From positions 1 to 40,992 of the forward strand of contig SUZV01000016.1 of the NCBI GenBank assembly GCA_015059715.1: a DNA stretch of 40,992 bases. The letters are read 5' to 3'. The translations under genes and the position numbers were made by a program. Numbering within the stretch: the stretch's first letter is position 1; each line of letters opens with the position of its first letter. The stretch comes from Rikenellaceae bacterium (GTDB lineage: Bacteria; Bacteroidota; Bacteroidia; Bacteroidales; Rikenellaceae). Below are positions 17,291-25,332 of this stretch, one piece after another. A model generated the notes under the pieces. The model searched no databases and was not told the DNA's origin. It saw only the letters and a list, made by a program, of their open reading frames with translations.

Positions 17291-17365
17291 CGGGATGTAG
17301 CTCAGCCCGGTTAGAGTACACGTCTGGGGGGCGTGTTGTCGCAAGTTCGAATCTTGTCATCCCGA
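17291..17365 (+). tRNA. tRNA-Pro (GGG)
   Basis: Cloverleaf with acceptor CGGGATG/CATCCCG, D arm GCTCAGCCCGGTTAGAGT, anticodon stem CACGT/GCGTG around loop CTGGGGG (anticodon GGG), T arm GCAAGTTCGAATCTTGT, discriminator A. CCA is not encoded. The last 16 bases are repeated twice downstream. Confidence 0.95.
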
Positions 17366-17877
17366 CAAAGCTGAGCAAGCAGAGGTCCTCAATCGAAAGA
17401 TTGGGGACTTTTTTGTACTATATAGCACCGATGCTTGCATCGAGTGATATATGGGACGAAAAAGAGTCAATTTATTGGCTGACATCGGCTTGCGAAGTCT
17501 TTGTGCAGGCCATTAAGGGGGGGGGCCAAGATGGGCGTTAAGCGTAGCAGCCTATGGCTGCGAAGTAGCCAATCTTGTCATCCCGACAAAGCTGAGCAAG
17601 CAGAGGTCCTCAATCGAAAGATTGGGGACTTTTTTGTACTATATAGCACCGATGCTTGCATCGAGTGATATATGGGACGAAAAAGAGTCAATTTATTGGC
17701 TGACATCGGCTTGCGAAGTCTTTGTGCAGGCCATTAAGGGGGGGGCCAAGATGGGCGTTAAGCGTAGCAGCCTATGGCTGCGAAGTAGCCAATCTTGTCA
17801 TCCCGACAAAGCTGAGCAAGCAGAGGTCCTCAATCGAAAGATTGGGGACTTTTTTGTGCGATATAGCACCGATGCTT
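17350..17877 (+). repeat. Tandem repeat of tRNA-Pro 3' end plus trailer
   Basis: A unit of 220-221 bases starts inside the tRNA at AATCTTGTCATCCCGA and runs through the terminator and a spacer ending GAAGTAGCC. Copy 1 is 17350-17570, copy 2 17571-17790 (one G fewer in the G run), and a partial copy 3 starts at 17791 and diverges near 17877. Copies 1 and 2 are otherwise nearly identical. Open frames crossing the repeat contain tRNA and terminator sequence and are not credible proteins. Copies 2 and 3 lack the 5' part of the tRNA. Confidence 0.9.
17385..17414 (+). terminator. tRNA-Pro terminator
   Basis: GTCCTCAATC and GATTGGGGAC form a 10-bp stem (one G-T pair) closed by a GAAA tetraloop, followed by six T residues. 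The same hairpin is repeated in copies 2 and 3 of the tandem unit. Confidence 0.9.
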
Positions 17878-17940
17878 GGCTTATTGGTCAAAAATAGTAC
17901 ATAAAATCGGGGCGGTTTTTTTGTGTAGTCTGGTGGCGAC

Positions 17941-18180
17941 GTTGTTTCACCTATCGGTGACAGCTAAAGCTGTGAGGGTAGGTCGCAGGCTTCCAGCCTG
18001 CTAAAGGGTAGTGCGTAGCTTACGCTGCTAAGGGGTAGTACGCTCGCTGTTAGCGAGCTAAGGGGTTGTTGAATAGTTTTCGTTGTTGTGATACTCGACC
18101 TCTTAATGTCTTATCGTCTTAAAGTCTTAATGTCCTAAAAAATAAGACGATAGGACAATAAGACGATAGGACAATAAGAT
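17941..18180. repeat. Modular dispersed repeat, copy B (inverted relative to copy A)
   Basis: It carries the same modules as 9463-9655 in reverse order: GTTGTTTCACC, stem TCACC/GGTGA, CAGCT/AGCTG, GCAGGC/GCCTGC, spacers AAAGGGTAG, then two modules (GCGTA/TACGC and GCTCGCT/AGCGAGC), the linker TTTTCGTTGTTG, the core TGATACTCGACCTCTTAATG, and a tail with a 16-bp tandem repeat (AATAAGACGATAGGAC). It has one stem-loop module more than copy A. The tail can fold back on GTCTTATCGTCTTA. Confidence 0.8.
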
Positions 18181-18235
18181 GGTTGCGGATAAGCACCTTA
18201 TAGTACTATCCGTTATACAAGTAACCGCATAAACC
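18181..18235. repeat. GGTTGCGGATA-N29-GTAACCGCA-N3-ACC motif, copy 2
   Basis: Same conserved blocks and 40-base block spacing as 13940-13994, directly joined to the end of modular repeat B. Confidence 0.5.
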
Positions 18236-18238
18236 ATA

Positions 18239-18267
18239 AGCGGCAGGTCCTTGGTAGACCTGCCGCT
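18239..18267 (-). terminator. Terminator of the rubredoxin operon
   Basis: AGCGGCAGGTC (18239-18249) and GACCTGCCGCT (18257-18267) form an 11-bp perfect stem just past the winged-helix gene. The minus-strand tail CTTATGGTTT is only moderately U-rich. Confidence 0.65.
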
Positions 18268-18289
18268 ATGGCGTTGAGCAATGTGCAAA

Positions 18290-18469
18290 CTACTTTGCTG
18301 GCTCCCACTTGCAACGTACTGGCGATACGATAGCACCCTCATCCTTGAGCTGCTTCATAGCCTTATCAACCTCCTTGCGGTCAAGACCACTAAGCTCGGC
18401 TATCTTGCCTGCGTTCAATGGCTCTCCCGCCTGCTTCATAGTCTCCAACACCTTATCCTTATTATCCAT
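18290..18469 (-). CDS. Mini winged-helix DNA-binding protein
   Basis: A 59-residue protein that is essentially one winged helix: [23 protein letters not shown] (helices 1-2, given in part), [17 protein letters not shown] as recognition helix, and a wing ending [10 protein letters not shown] start at ATG 18469; the in-frame TTG nine bases upstream is less likely. It follows the rubredoxin gene by 38 bases and probably shares its transcript. The family occurs in Bacteroidales as a small regulator-like protein of unknown role; DNA binding is inferred from the fold. Confidence 0.75.
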   Translation of the reverse strand: MDNKDKVLETMKQAGEPLNAGKIAELSGLDRKEVDKAMKQLKDEGAIVSPVRCKWEPAK

Positions 18470-18507
18470 AAAATTCAATCAGTTATAAGTTAATTATCAA
18501 TTATCGT

Positions 18508-18666
18508 CTACTCCTTGTCGAACAACTCCTTACCTACGCCACATACAGGGCAAGTCCAATCATCTGGAAGCTGATCAAATGGTGTACCTGGAGCAATTCC
18601 GTTATCTGGGTCACCAACTGCTGGGTCGTAAGTCCATCCACAAGGCATACATGTATACTTATCCAT
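18508..18666 (-). CDS. Rubredoxin
   Basis: A 52-residue one-iron electron carrier of the cytosol, used in oxygen or peroxide reduction by anaerobes. [11 protein letters not shown] and [13 protein letters not shown] give the two CxxCG knuckles that hold Fe(Cys)4, with the conserved [18 protein letters not shown] between them. Length is typical. It heads a small operon with the mini winged-helix gene and has its own promoter at 18736-18765. Its redox partner is not encoded nearby. Confidence 0.95.
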   Translation of the reverse strand: MDKYTCMPCGWTYDPAVGDPDNGIAPGTPFDQLPDDWTCPVCGVGKELFDKE

Positions 18667-18735
18667 AATCTCTTTAGTTTTATTAGTTAATATTAATTTT
18701 TATCTTTTTGTTTCGTTATCTTTTTGTTTCTGGTG

Positions 18736-18765
18736 CAAAGGTAATAAGTTTTTCTAATATTCAAA
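18736..18765 (-). promoter_or_regulatory. Rubredoxin promoter
   Basis: TTTG (complement of 18762-18765), 18-bp spacer, TACCTTTG (complement of 18736-18743), about 70 bases before the start codon. Confidence 0.75.
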
Positions 18766-18830
18766 CATATTTTCAATCATTCTTTTTTATGTCGCTATTA
18801 GCTAAATTTATACCAAAGCAGGCTATAGGC

Positions 18831-18870
18831 AAAAAAATGTGAGGATGACTATTTATTAAGTCGTCCTCAC
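18831..18870 (-). terminator. Nucleotidyltransferase gene terminator
   Basis: GTGAGGATGACT (18839-18850) pairs with AGTCGTCCTCAC (18859-18870) over 12 bp with one G-T pair; on the minus strand a run of seven T follows (complement of 18831-18837). Confidence 0.85.
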
Positions 18871-18938
18871 ATAAACTAAGCTATTGAATAAAAGGATTTT
18901 ATACTAACCCCACATAGTTAGTATCACACCATCGGTGG

Positions 18939-19847
18939 TTACTCCCATAAATTACGTGGGTATACACCCTCGCCGATAAGTCGCTCGATATTGGCCATCA
19001 GCTGAGGCTTATCCTCCTTATATGTGACACCGAACCACTCAGACGCAGTGCGCAGAACACGCATCGTAGAGGTGCCATCACCGATAAGCTTATTGACCAT
19101 ATGTGGAATAAAGAACTCCGACTTAAGATTCTCGATATTGCCCTTAAGGAACTCGCGGAAGTACTCCTCAGAGTAGACGAAGTAGTCGGGGGTAAAGCCA
19201 AAGAGATTCATCGACACTGGCGTATCCTCGGCTAAAGGCTCGTCGGCACCGCCATCGTGGAAGAGGATGGTGCCATTGACACGCTCAATCTGCGTGCGCT
19301 CGACCATACCCGTAAGGTTACCCTCGGTATCGACACTACATACACCACGCGACACCGTACCATTCTCCGACAATGTCTTAGAGACCTGATAACCCACCAT
19401 ACAATACTTCTGGCGGCTATCGGCAAGCGTCTTAAGGTAGTCGCACATAGTAGCATAGGCCTCGCGACCATAGAAGTCATCGGCATTGATAACTGCGAAG
19501 GGCTCGTTGATAACCTCCGAGGCCATCATCACAGCGTGGTTCGTACCCCAAGGCTTAACACGACCCTCGGGGAGTGAGAAGCCCTCGGGGAGCTTATCGA
19601 GCTCCTGGAATACATACTCTACAGCTATCTTACCACCGAAACGCTCGGCATTGAAAACCTCCTTAAACTCCGCCTCGAAGCTGTGACGGATAACAAATAC
19701 TACCTTACCGAAACCTGCACGTACAGCGTCGTATACCGAGTAGTCGATAATAGCCTCACCATTAGGACCTACGCCATCCATCTGCTTGAGCGAACCGTAG
19801 CGAGAACCCATACCTGCGGCCAAGACCAAAAGTGTTGGTTTTACCAT
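18939..19847 (-). CDS. Sugar-phosphate nucleotidyltransferase-like protein
   Basis: A 302-residue protein of the nucleotidyltransferase fold. The N-terminal LLVLAAGMGSRYGSLKQ is the nucleotide-binding signature, and AVINADDFYGREAY holds the metal-binding DD pair. The family transfers a nucleotide to a sugar phosphate; the substrate is not identifiable and there is no neighbouring sugar pathway. Start: ATG 19847, since the 24 codons upstream overlap the promoter boxes (19881-19911). Monocistronic with a strong terminator. Confidence 0.85.
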   Translation of the reverse strand: MVKPTLLVLAAGMGSRYGSLKQMDGVGPNGEAIIDYSVYDAVRAGFGKVVFVIRHSFEAEFKEVFNAERFGGKIAVEYVFQELDKLPEGFSLPEGRVKPWGTNHAVMMASEVINEPFAVINADDFYGREAYATMCDYLKTLADSRQKYCMVGYQVSKTLSENGTVSRGVCSVDTEGNLTGMVERTQIERVNGTILFHDGGADEPLAEDTPVSMNLFGFTPDYFVYSEEYFREFLKGNIENLKSEFFIPHMVNKLIGDGTSTMRVLRTASEWFGVTYKEDKPQLMANIERLIGEGVYPRNLWE

Positions 19848-19880
19848 AATTAGCGATTTTATTAGTTTAATTTCGTTGTG

Positions 19881-19911
19881 CAAAGGTAAAAAAGTTATTA
19901 CAAATTGCAAA
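19881..19911 (-). promoter_or_regulatory. Promoter of the nucleotidyltransferase gene
   Basis: TTTG (complement of 19908-19911), 19-bp spacer, TACCTTTG (complement of 19881-19888), 33 bases before the ATG. Confidence 0.8.
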
Positions 19912-19937
19912 GTATCCATCCATTTTAGTTATATTTG
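19905..19937 (+). promoter_or_regulatory. Promoter of the LytM-dxr unit
   Basis: TTG (19905-19907), 22-bp spacer, TATATTTG (19930-19937). Its -33 abuts that of the divergent promoter, forming TTGCAA. Confidence 0.65.
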
Positions 19938-20009
19938 CACACTTTATTATATACGCGCGTACAACTATTACACGTGTTGTGCGTTAATTATGCTAAAAAC
20001 GAACTGCCA

Positions 20010-20873
20010 ATGTTACGAGATATATGGAATAGCCTAACGGAGAAGCAGCAACTCCTGATGCGCAAGAGTGACAGCGAGGAGGTTGAGTGGCGACTAAACA
20101 TCTCACCATTAGCCTTCTGGGGGAGCATCATAGCACTCATCTTAGTGCTCTTTACCGCCCTACTACTGCTTATGGCCTACACCTCGCTGCTCGATATCCT
20201 CCCAGGCTATCGCACCAAGGCGGCACGCCTAAATGAGCAACTCACCGAGAGCGTTATGCGCCTTGATGCTATGGAGCGCAACATGAGCGATATATTGGCA
20301 TACAACGAGGCCGTAGCAACAATAATGGGGGGAAGCACCCCTACGCTACACTCTACGGTGATGACCGACACCATACGCTACGATAAGTCGCGCATACTCC
20401 CCACACGTGCCGATTCGCTACTTCGACAAGCCCTCGAAAGCACAACAGGAGAGTACTCGCTGTCGAACACCAAGCCACTCAAGGGCGAGGCAGCGATGTT
20501 TAGTACACCGATGCGCGGCAGCATAACACGTCAGTTTGATGCCCCAGAGTCGAGCTACGACATAGCCATAATGAGTATCGATGGTGACGATGCCGTGATG
20601 GCCATTGAGAATGGCACCGTAATATCTATCGAGGGTCAAAGCGATGGGATGTACAGCATAATGATACAGCATAACGATGGTTACGTATCGACATACAAGC
20701 AGCTCGGTGAGATACTTGTGCGCAAGGGACAGGCGGTACAGAGCGGCTCGGTGATAGGCTCTCTTAAGAGAGGTGGCGACACTGCCACAACGGAGAGTCA
20801 TAGCAACGAGCTATGTTTCGAGCTGTGGCGCAACGGAACTGCCGTTGACCCCGAAAGATATATACTCTTCTAA
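20010..20873 (+). CDS. Membrane-anchored degenerate LytM (M23-like) protein
   Basis: A 287-residue protein with a short cytosolic N-terminus (MLRDIWNSLTEKQQLLMRK), one membrane helix (about 38-60) and a periplasmic region containing a short coiled coil and a LytM fold (about 165-287). The family's zinc ligands are missing: the usual second-half YxH and HLHFE are TYKQL and ELCFEL, so peptidase activity is unlikely. Degenerate LytM proteins elsewhere (EnvC, NlpD) activate amidases during cell separation; a similar role is inference. I start at ATG 20010; the longer frame includes leader sequence just after the promoter. It lies 21 bases upstream of dxr. Confidence 0.8.
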   Translation: MLRDIWNSLTEKQQLLMRKSDSEEVEWRLNISPLAFWGSIIALILVLFTALLLLMAYTSLLDILPGYRTKAARLNEQLTESVMRLDAMERNMSDILAYNEAVATIMGGSTPTLHSTVMTDTIRYDKSRILPTRADSLLRQALESTTGEYSLSNTKPLKGEAAMFSTPMRGSITRQFDAPESSYDIAIMSIDGDDAVMAIENGTVISIEGQSDGMYSIMIQHNDGYVSTYKQLGEILVRKGQAVQSGSVIGSLKRGGDTATTESHSNELCFELWRNGTAVDPERYILF

Positions 20874-20894
20874 CCAAACTAACACACCAAGAGT

Positions 20895-22061
20895 ATGAGC
20901 ATTGAGAGATTAGCCATATTAGGCTCGACAGGTTCTATAGGAGTGCAGACCCTTGACATCGTAGCTCGCCACCCCGAGCGATTCAAGGTCTCGACCCTCG
21001 TGGCACACCACAACTGGGCAAAATTGGCAGAACAGGCACGACAATACTCGGCCGAGAGCGTCGTTATCGGCGACACGGCACACTACACAGCCCTCAAAGA
21101 GGCCCTTGCCGATACCAACATCGAGGTTATGGCAGGAAGTGATGCCATTACACACGTAGCACGTAGCTACCGCAGCGATACGGTAGTAAATGCTCTGGTT
21201 GGCTACGCTGGCCTGCACCCCACTGCCGCAGCCATCGAAAGTGGCAAGCGCATAGCCTTGGCCAACAAGGAGACACTGGTTGTGGGTGGCGATATAATTA
21301 TGGAGGCCGCACGACGCAAGAGCGTGGAGATACTGCCTATCGACTCGGAGCACTCGGCAATAATGCAGTGCCTTGAGGGCGAGCAACGCACAGCGATACG
21401 CCACCTCATAATCACCTGTAGTGGCGGAGCTCTGCGCGACATGCCACGCGAGCAACTATCTACGGTAACCCCCGAGGTAGCACTGCGACACCCCCAGTGG
21501 TCTATGGGCGCGAAGATAACCATCGACTCGGCGACACTGGTAAACAAGGGTTTCGAGGTTATCGAGGCTCGCTGGCTCTTCGACATCGAGCCCGAGCGTA
21601 TCAAGGTGGTCCTCCACCCACAGTCTATAGTACACTCGATGGTTGAGTTTACCGATGGCTCGGTTAAGGCGCAACTCGGCAATGCCGATATGCACACACC
21701 GATAAGCTACGCGCTCCTCTACCCCGAGCGTGCTAAGCAGCCTATGGAGCACTTCTCGATATTGGACTATCCCACGCTCACCTTCGCCGAGGTAGATAGG
21801 GCGAAGTACCCAGCGTTGGATATAGCCTACGAGGTCCTTAGCCGTGGAGGCACAGCACCCTGCACGATGAATGGAGCCAACGAGGTGGCTGTAGCCGCCT
21901 TCCTCGGCCATAGGTGCGGATACTTAGATATCGTGGGGGCCATACGCTACGCCTTGGACAACGCAGACTTTACGCCGCGCCCCACGCTGAGCGACTACGA
22001 CAGCGCAAATATCGAGGCTCGACAGCTGGCCGAGAGATATCTACGCTCTAAGGGGTTGTAA
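20895..22061 (+). CDS. dxr: 1-deoxy-D-xylulose 5-phosphate reductoisomerase
   Basis: Converts DXP with NADPH to 2-C-methyl-D-erythritol 4-phosphate, the committed step of the MEP isoprenoid pathway. The 388 residues show the NADPH loop GSTGSIGVQTLDI (about 10-22), NKETLVVGG, the metal-ligand region PIDSEHSA (D and E) and the flexible active-site segment, and they end in a helical domain. Length is normal. It follows the LytM gene by 21 bases, probably in one transcript, and precedes rseP by 201 bases. The order dxr-rseP is common in bacteria. Confidence 0.97.
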   Translation: MSIERLAILGSTGSIGVQTLDIVARHPERFKVSTLVAHHNWAKLAEQARQYSAESVVIGDTAHYTALKEALADTNIEVMAGSDAITHVARSYRSDTVVNALVGYAGLHPTAAAIESGKRIALANKETLVVGGDIIMEAARRKSVEILPIDSEHSAIMQCLEGEQRTAIRHLIITCSGGALRDMPREQLSTVTPEVALRHPQWSMGAKITIDSATLVNKGFEVIEARWLFDIEPERIKVVLHPQSIVHSMVEFTDGSVKAQLGNADMHTPISYALLYPERAKQPMEHFSILDYPTLTFAEVDRAKYPALDIAYEVLSRGGTAPCTMNGANEVAVAAFLGHRCGYLDIVGAIRYALDNADFTPRPTLSDYDSANIEARQLAERYLRSKGL

Positions 22062-22262
22062 CACGACTTTAAGTGGGCCTTTAGCCTGCGCGTGAAAGGC
22101 TTAGTGAGGTTGTAATGAGCTTTAGAGATATATCGAAAAGATAGGCACATACGGCTAAAAAGTTGTTGCAAACTCCTTAAACGCTCCTTTCTCCGCCTAA
22201 GCAGTGGACGCAAGGTCACACAATATTACTAATTTATAGAATATCGTTTAACAAAAGAAAAT

Positions 22263-23675
22263 ATGACAGGTACAATTATTCAGATTCTTCAATTCTTTGC
22301 ATCGCTATCGTTGCTGGTGCTTATTCACGAGTTTGGACACTTCATCACTGCGCGTATGTTCGGCATCCGCGTAGATAAGTTCTACCTATTCTTCAACCCT
22401 TGGTTCTCGCTCTTTAAGTTCAAGCGCAAAGGTATAGAGTATGGCATAGGATGGATACCCTTGGGTGGTTATGTGTCGCTCTACGACAGCCGCGAGAAGC
22501 TAATGATAGAGGAGGAGAAGATTGAGAATAGACGCAAGGAGGCCGCCAAGCAGGGCCTTACAGCCGAGGCCGAAGCTCTGGCCAAGCAGGTTGAAGAGCT
22601 ACGTGAGCAGCAGCGCACACTCCCTGCCGAGAAGGACGAGCTACGTGGCAAGCCTGCATGGCAGCGTCTTATAGTTATGATTGCTGGCGTTGTGATGAAC
22701 GCCCTACTCGCCGTAGGTATATACGCAGGTATGCTCTTCACGTGGGGCGAGCAGTACTACCACAACGACGATATGGTTAACGGCTACATCTTCAACGACG
22801 AGGCCAAGGCCTTGGGCTTTGTCGATGGCGACCGCATAGTATCGATTGATGGCGAGGCTATAGGCAACGTATCGGAGATTAACGAAAGACTCCTTATCGT
22901 CGACCACGACCTTAGTGTTGAGCTGCTGCGCAGTGGCGAGAGTGTAACCATCACCCTCCCTCTTGAGGAGTTGGTAGCTATGCGCGAGAGAGGTGGTTAC
23001 AAGAACTTCTTTGGCGAGTATATACCCTTTGTCATCCGCAGCGTAGAGCGCGACACAGCAACCGAGGCAGGCATAATGCCTGGCGATAAGGTGGTGGCAA
23101 TTAATGGCACTACCGTAGCTGACTTTATCAACGCCGTACCTATGCTCAGCGCGGCAAAAAGCACAAATGTCGAGATTGATGTTGCTCGTGGCGAGGAGAT
23201 AGTTACACTGAGCGTCCCCGTAGACGAGAATGGCACCATAGGCGTTAGGGTCAACAACGTACAGCCACGCAGCTACGAATATAGCTTCTGGGAGTCTATA
23301 CCAGCAGGATTTAGAGAGGCTGGCAACCAGATAGCATCATACTGGAACCAGCTGGTTATGATGTTTAACCCCGACACCAAGCTATATAAGGAGATGGGCG
23401 GCTTTATAGCCATTGGTAGCATCTTCCCCGAGGTGTGGAGCTGGCCTAACTTCTGGAGCATCACAGCACTGCTCTCGGTCATCCTCGCGGTGATGAACCT
23501 CCTACCTATCCCAGTGCTCGATGGTGGCCACGTGATATTTACACTCTGGGAGCTAATCACAGGACATAAACCCAGCGAGAGATTTATGGTCATAGCCCAA
23601 AATATAGGTTTCTACCTGCTCATCGCGCTGATGATTTACGCCAATGGTAGCGACATACTTCGCCTGTTTAACTAA
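22263..23675 (+). CDS. rseP: RIP metalloprotease RseP (site-2 protease)
   Basis: A 470-residue intramembrane zinc protease that cleaves membrane-bound anti-sigma factors or signal-peptide remnants. HEFGH (22-26) in the first helix is the zinc site; the second site motif NLLPIPVLDGGH lies near the C-terminus. Two PDZ domains lie between (about 165-250 and 255-330). A charged, coiled-coil-like insert of about 50 residues (KIENRRKEAAKQG onward, about 88-135) precedes the second helix. It is 18 bases upstream of radA. No anti-sigma factor target is in the window. Confidence 0.95.
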   Translation: MTGTIIQILQFFASLSLLVLIHEFGHFITARMFGIRVDKFYLFFNPWFSLFKFKRKGIEYGIGWIPLGGYVSLYDSREKLMIEEEKIENRRKEAAKQGLTAEAEALAKQVEELREQQRTLPAEKDELRGKPAWQRLIVMIAGVVMNALLAVGIYAGMLFTWGEQYYHNDDMVNGYIFNDEAKALGFVDGDRIVSIDGEAIGNVSEINERLLIVDHDLSVELLRSGESVTITLPLEELVAMRERGGYKNFFGEYIPFVIRSVERDTATEAGIMPGDKVVAINGTTVADFINAVPMLSAAKSTNVEIDVARGEEIVTLSVPVDENGTIGVRVNNVQPRSYEYSFWESIPAGFREAGNQIASYWNQLVMMFNPDTKLYKEMGGFIAIGSIFPEVWSWPNFWSITALLSVILAVMNLLPIPVLDGGHVIFTLWELITGHKPSERFMVIAQNIGFYLLIALMIYANGSDILRLFN

Positions 23676-23693
23676 CGACATAGTAGCGACAAA

Positions 23694-25058
23694 ATGGCTA
23701 AGAGTAAGCGTATATTCTTCTGCACATCGTGTGGCAATGAGCTATCGCAATGGATGGGCCGCTGCCCTGCCTGCAACGAGTGGGACACCATAAAGGAGCA
23801 GGTGGTGGCTACGGGCAAGTCAACGTTACGCGCTGTGCGCAACACACCACGCCGCGAACCACGCCTTATTCAGGAGATAACAACGGCCGACACTCGACGC
23901 ATAAATACGGGCATCAAGGAGGTAAACCGCGTCTTGGGGGGCGGCATCATCCCTGGCTCGCTGATACTCCTCGGTGGTGAGCCAGGCATCGGCAAGTCGA
24001 CACTGATGCTTCAGATAGCCCTCACGGATAATGGTCTTAAGACACTCTACGTCTCGGGCGAGGAGTCCGAGGAGCAGATTAAGATGCGTGCCGAGCGTAT
24101 AGGTATAGCAAACAAGGCGTGCCACGTACTCACCGAGACCCACCTTGAGGATATCACCACCTTCATCGAGGAGGAGCGTCCCGACATCGTCATCATAGAC
24201 TCGATACAGACGCTCTATAGCGAGTATGCCGAGTCGTCACCAGGCAGCCTCACACAGATACGCAGCTGCACGACACAGCTTTTGGGTGTAGCCAAGCAGC
24301 TCGGCATAGCTATCTTCATCATCGGCCACATTACCAAGGATGGCACCATCGCAGGACCCAAGATTTTGGAGCATATCGTAGATGTGGTGCTACAATTCGA
24401 GGGCGACAACAACCTTATGTACCGCATCCTGCGCAGCCATAAGAACCGCTTTGGCTCGACCAACGAGATAGGCGTATTCGAGATGTACGAGGCAGGCCTA
24501 AGAGAGATAGATAGCCCCTCGGAGCTGCTTACAACCAATGCACGTATGCCACTATGTGGCTGTGTTACGGGAGCGTCGATAGATGGCCTTCGCCCCTACC
24601 TTATAGAGGTGCAGGCACTGGTGAGCAACGCTACATACGGCACACCACAACGCTCGGCAACGGGGTTTGACCAGCGACGCATGAACATACTGCTTGCGGT
24701 GCTTGAGAAGCGCGTGGGTATGAACCTACACCAGAAGGATGCCTTCCTCAATGTTGCAGGAGGCTTTAAGATTGCCGATACGGGCATGGATTTGGCCGTT
24801 GCGGGGGCCATAATGTCGTCATACTACGACTGTCAGCCTAAGGCCAGCACTTGCTGTGCTGGTGAGATAGGACTCTCGGGCGAGATACGCCCTGCGCCAC
24901 GCACCGAGCAGCGCATTGCCGAGGCTGAGAGGCTTGGCTTTAAGCGCATCTTGGTATCGGAGTATGTCGAGCTACCAGCGCAGCGCACCTGGAACATCGC
25001 CATCGTCAGGGTCGATAACATCGCCCAACTACCACGCCTGCTGTTCGAGCGTGAGTAA
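23694..25058 (+). CDS. radA: DNA repair protein RadA
   Basis: A RecA-like, DnaB-type branch-migration helicase acting on recombination intermediates. The 454 residues carry an N-terminal four-cysteine zinc finger (C10, C13, C24, C27), Walker A GEPGIGKST (95-103), the RadA-specific KNRFG motif (250-254), and a C-terminal Lon-protease-like domain (about 290-454) ending in LLFERE. Everything expected is intact. It follows rseP by 18 bases and ends in a strong terminator, so it is the last gene of the run. Confidence 0.97.
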   Translation: MAKSKRIFFCTSCGNELSQWMGRCPACNEWDTIKEQVVATGKSTLRAVRNTPRREPRLIQEITTADTRRINTGIKEVNRVLGGGIIPGSLILLGGEPGIGKSTLMLQIALTDNGLKTLYVSGEESEEQIKMRAERIGIANKACHVLTETHLEDITTFIEEERPDIVIIDSIQTLYSEYAESSPGSLTQIRSCTTQLLGVAKQLGIAIFIIGHITKDGTIAGPKILEHIVDVVLQFEGDNNLMYRILRSHKNRFGSTNEIGVFEMYEAGLREIDSPSELLTTNARMPLCGCVTGASIDGLRPYLIEVQALVSNATYGTPQRSATGFDQRRMNILLAVLEKRVGMNLHQKDAFLNVAGGFKIADTGMDLAVAGAIMSSYYDCQPKASTCCAGEIGLSGEIRPAPRTEQRIAEAERLGFKRILVSEYVELPAQRTWNIAIVRVDNIAQLPRLLFERE

Positions 25059-25078
25059 ACCGTTGACACATTAAATTA

Positions 25079-25113
25079 GTGGGGTGGCTAAAATATGTAG
25101 CCACCCCACTTTT
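25079..25113 (+). terminator. radA terminator, possibly bidirectional
   Basis: GTGGGGTGGCTA and TAGCCACCCCAC form a perfect 12-bp stem followed by TTTT. It sits between radA and the convergent lipoprotein gene, so it may serve both strands. Confidence 0.9.
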
Positions 25114-25119
25114 ACACTA

Positions 25120-25332
25120 TTATTGACTATCGCGCCATGGATGCGGAACAACGACTGGTGGATGCGTAGGGACGAAGTGTTCTACGCTATCGCTCTCGGG
25201 CCGCTTATCGCCATCGTTGTCTACCCTATTATCTACCCCTCGGCTTGCCGCACACGAACAGAAGTATGTTAGCGATAGCAGAATCGCTGCTACCGCCAAC
25301 ATAGAGCGCACTATCCTTTGCCTATTTAGCAT
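25120..25332 (-). CDS. Tiny lipoprotein sharing the C-terminus of the M64 peptidase
   Basis: A 70-residue product with a signal sequence (IVRSMLAVAAILLSL) and a plausible lipobox ending at Cys27 (FCSC), then a short acidic segment and the tail FVPTHPPVVVPHPWRDSQ. The tail matches the end of the M64 protein (THPPVIVNKSWKDAK). The ATG overlaps the M64 gene by 11 bases in another frame, so translation is probably coupled. It could be a real small lipoprotein or a remnant of a duplicated 3' end with a recruited signal peptide. Function unknown. Confidence 0.6.
   Translation of the reverse strand: MLNRQRIVRSMLAVAAILLSLTYFCSCAASRGVDNRVDNDGDKRPESDSVEHFVPTHPPVVVPHPWRDSQ

Noticed and set aside
17272..17904. 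Open frames of 60-91 codons across the tRNA-Pro trailer repeats
   Set aside because: They translate tRNA and terminator sequence, have no ribosome site, and owe their similarity to DNA duplication.
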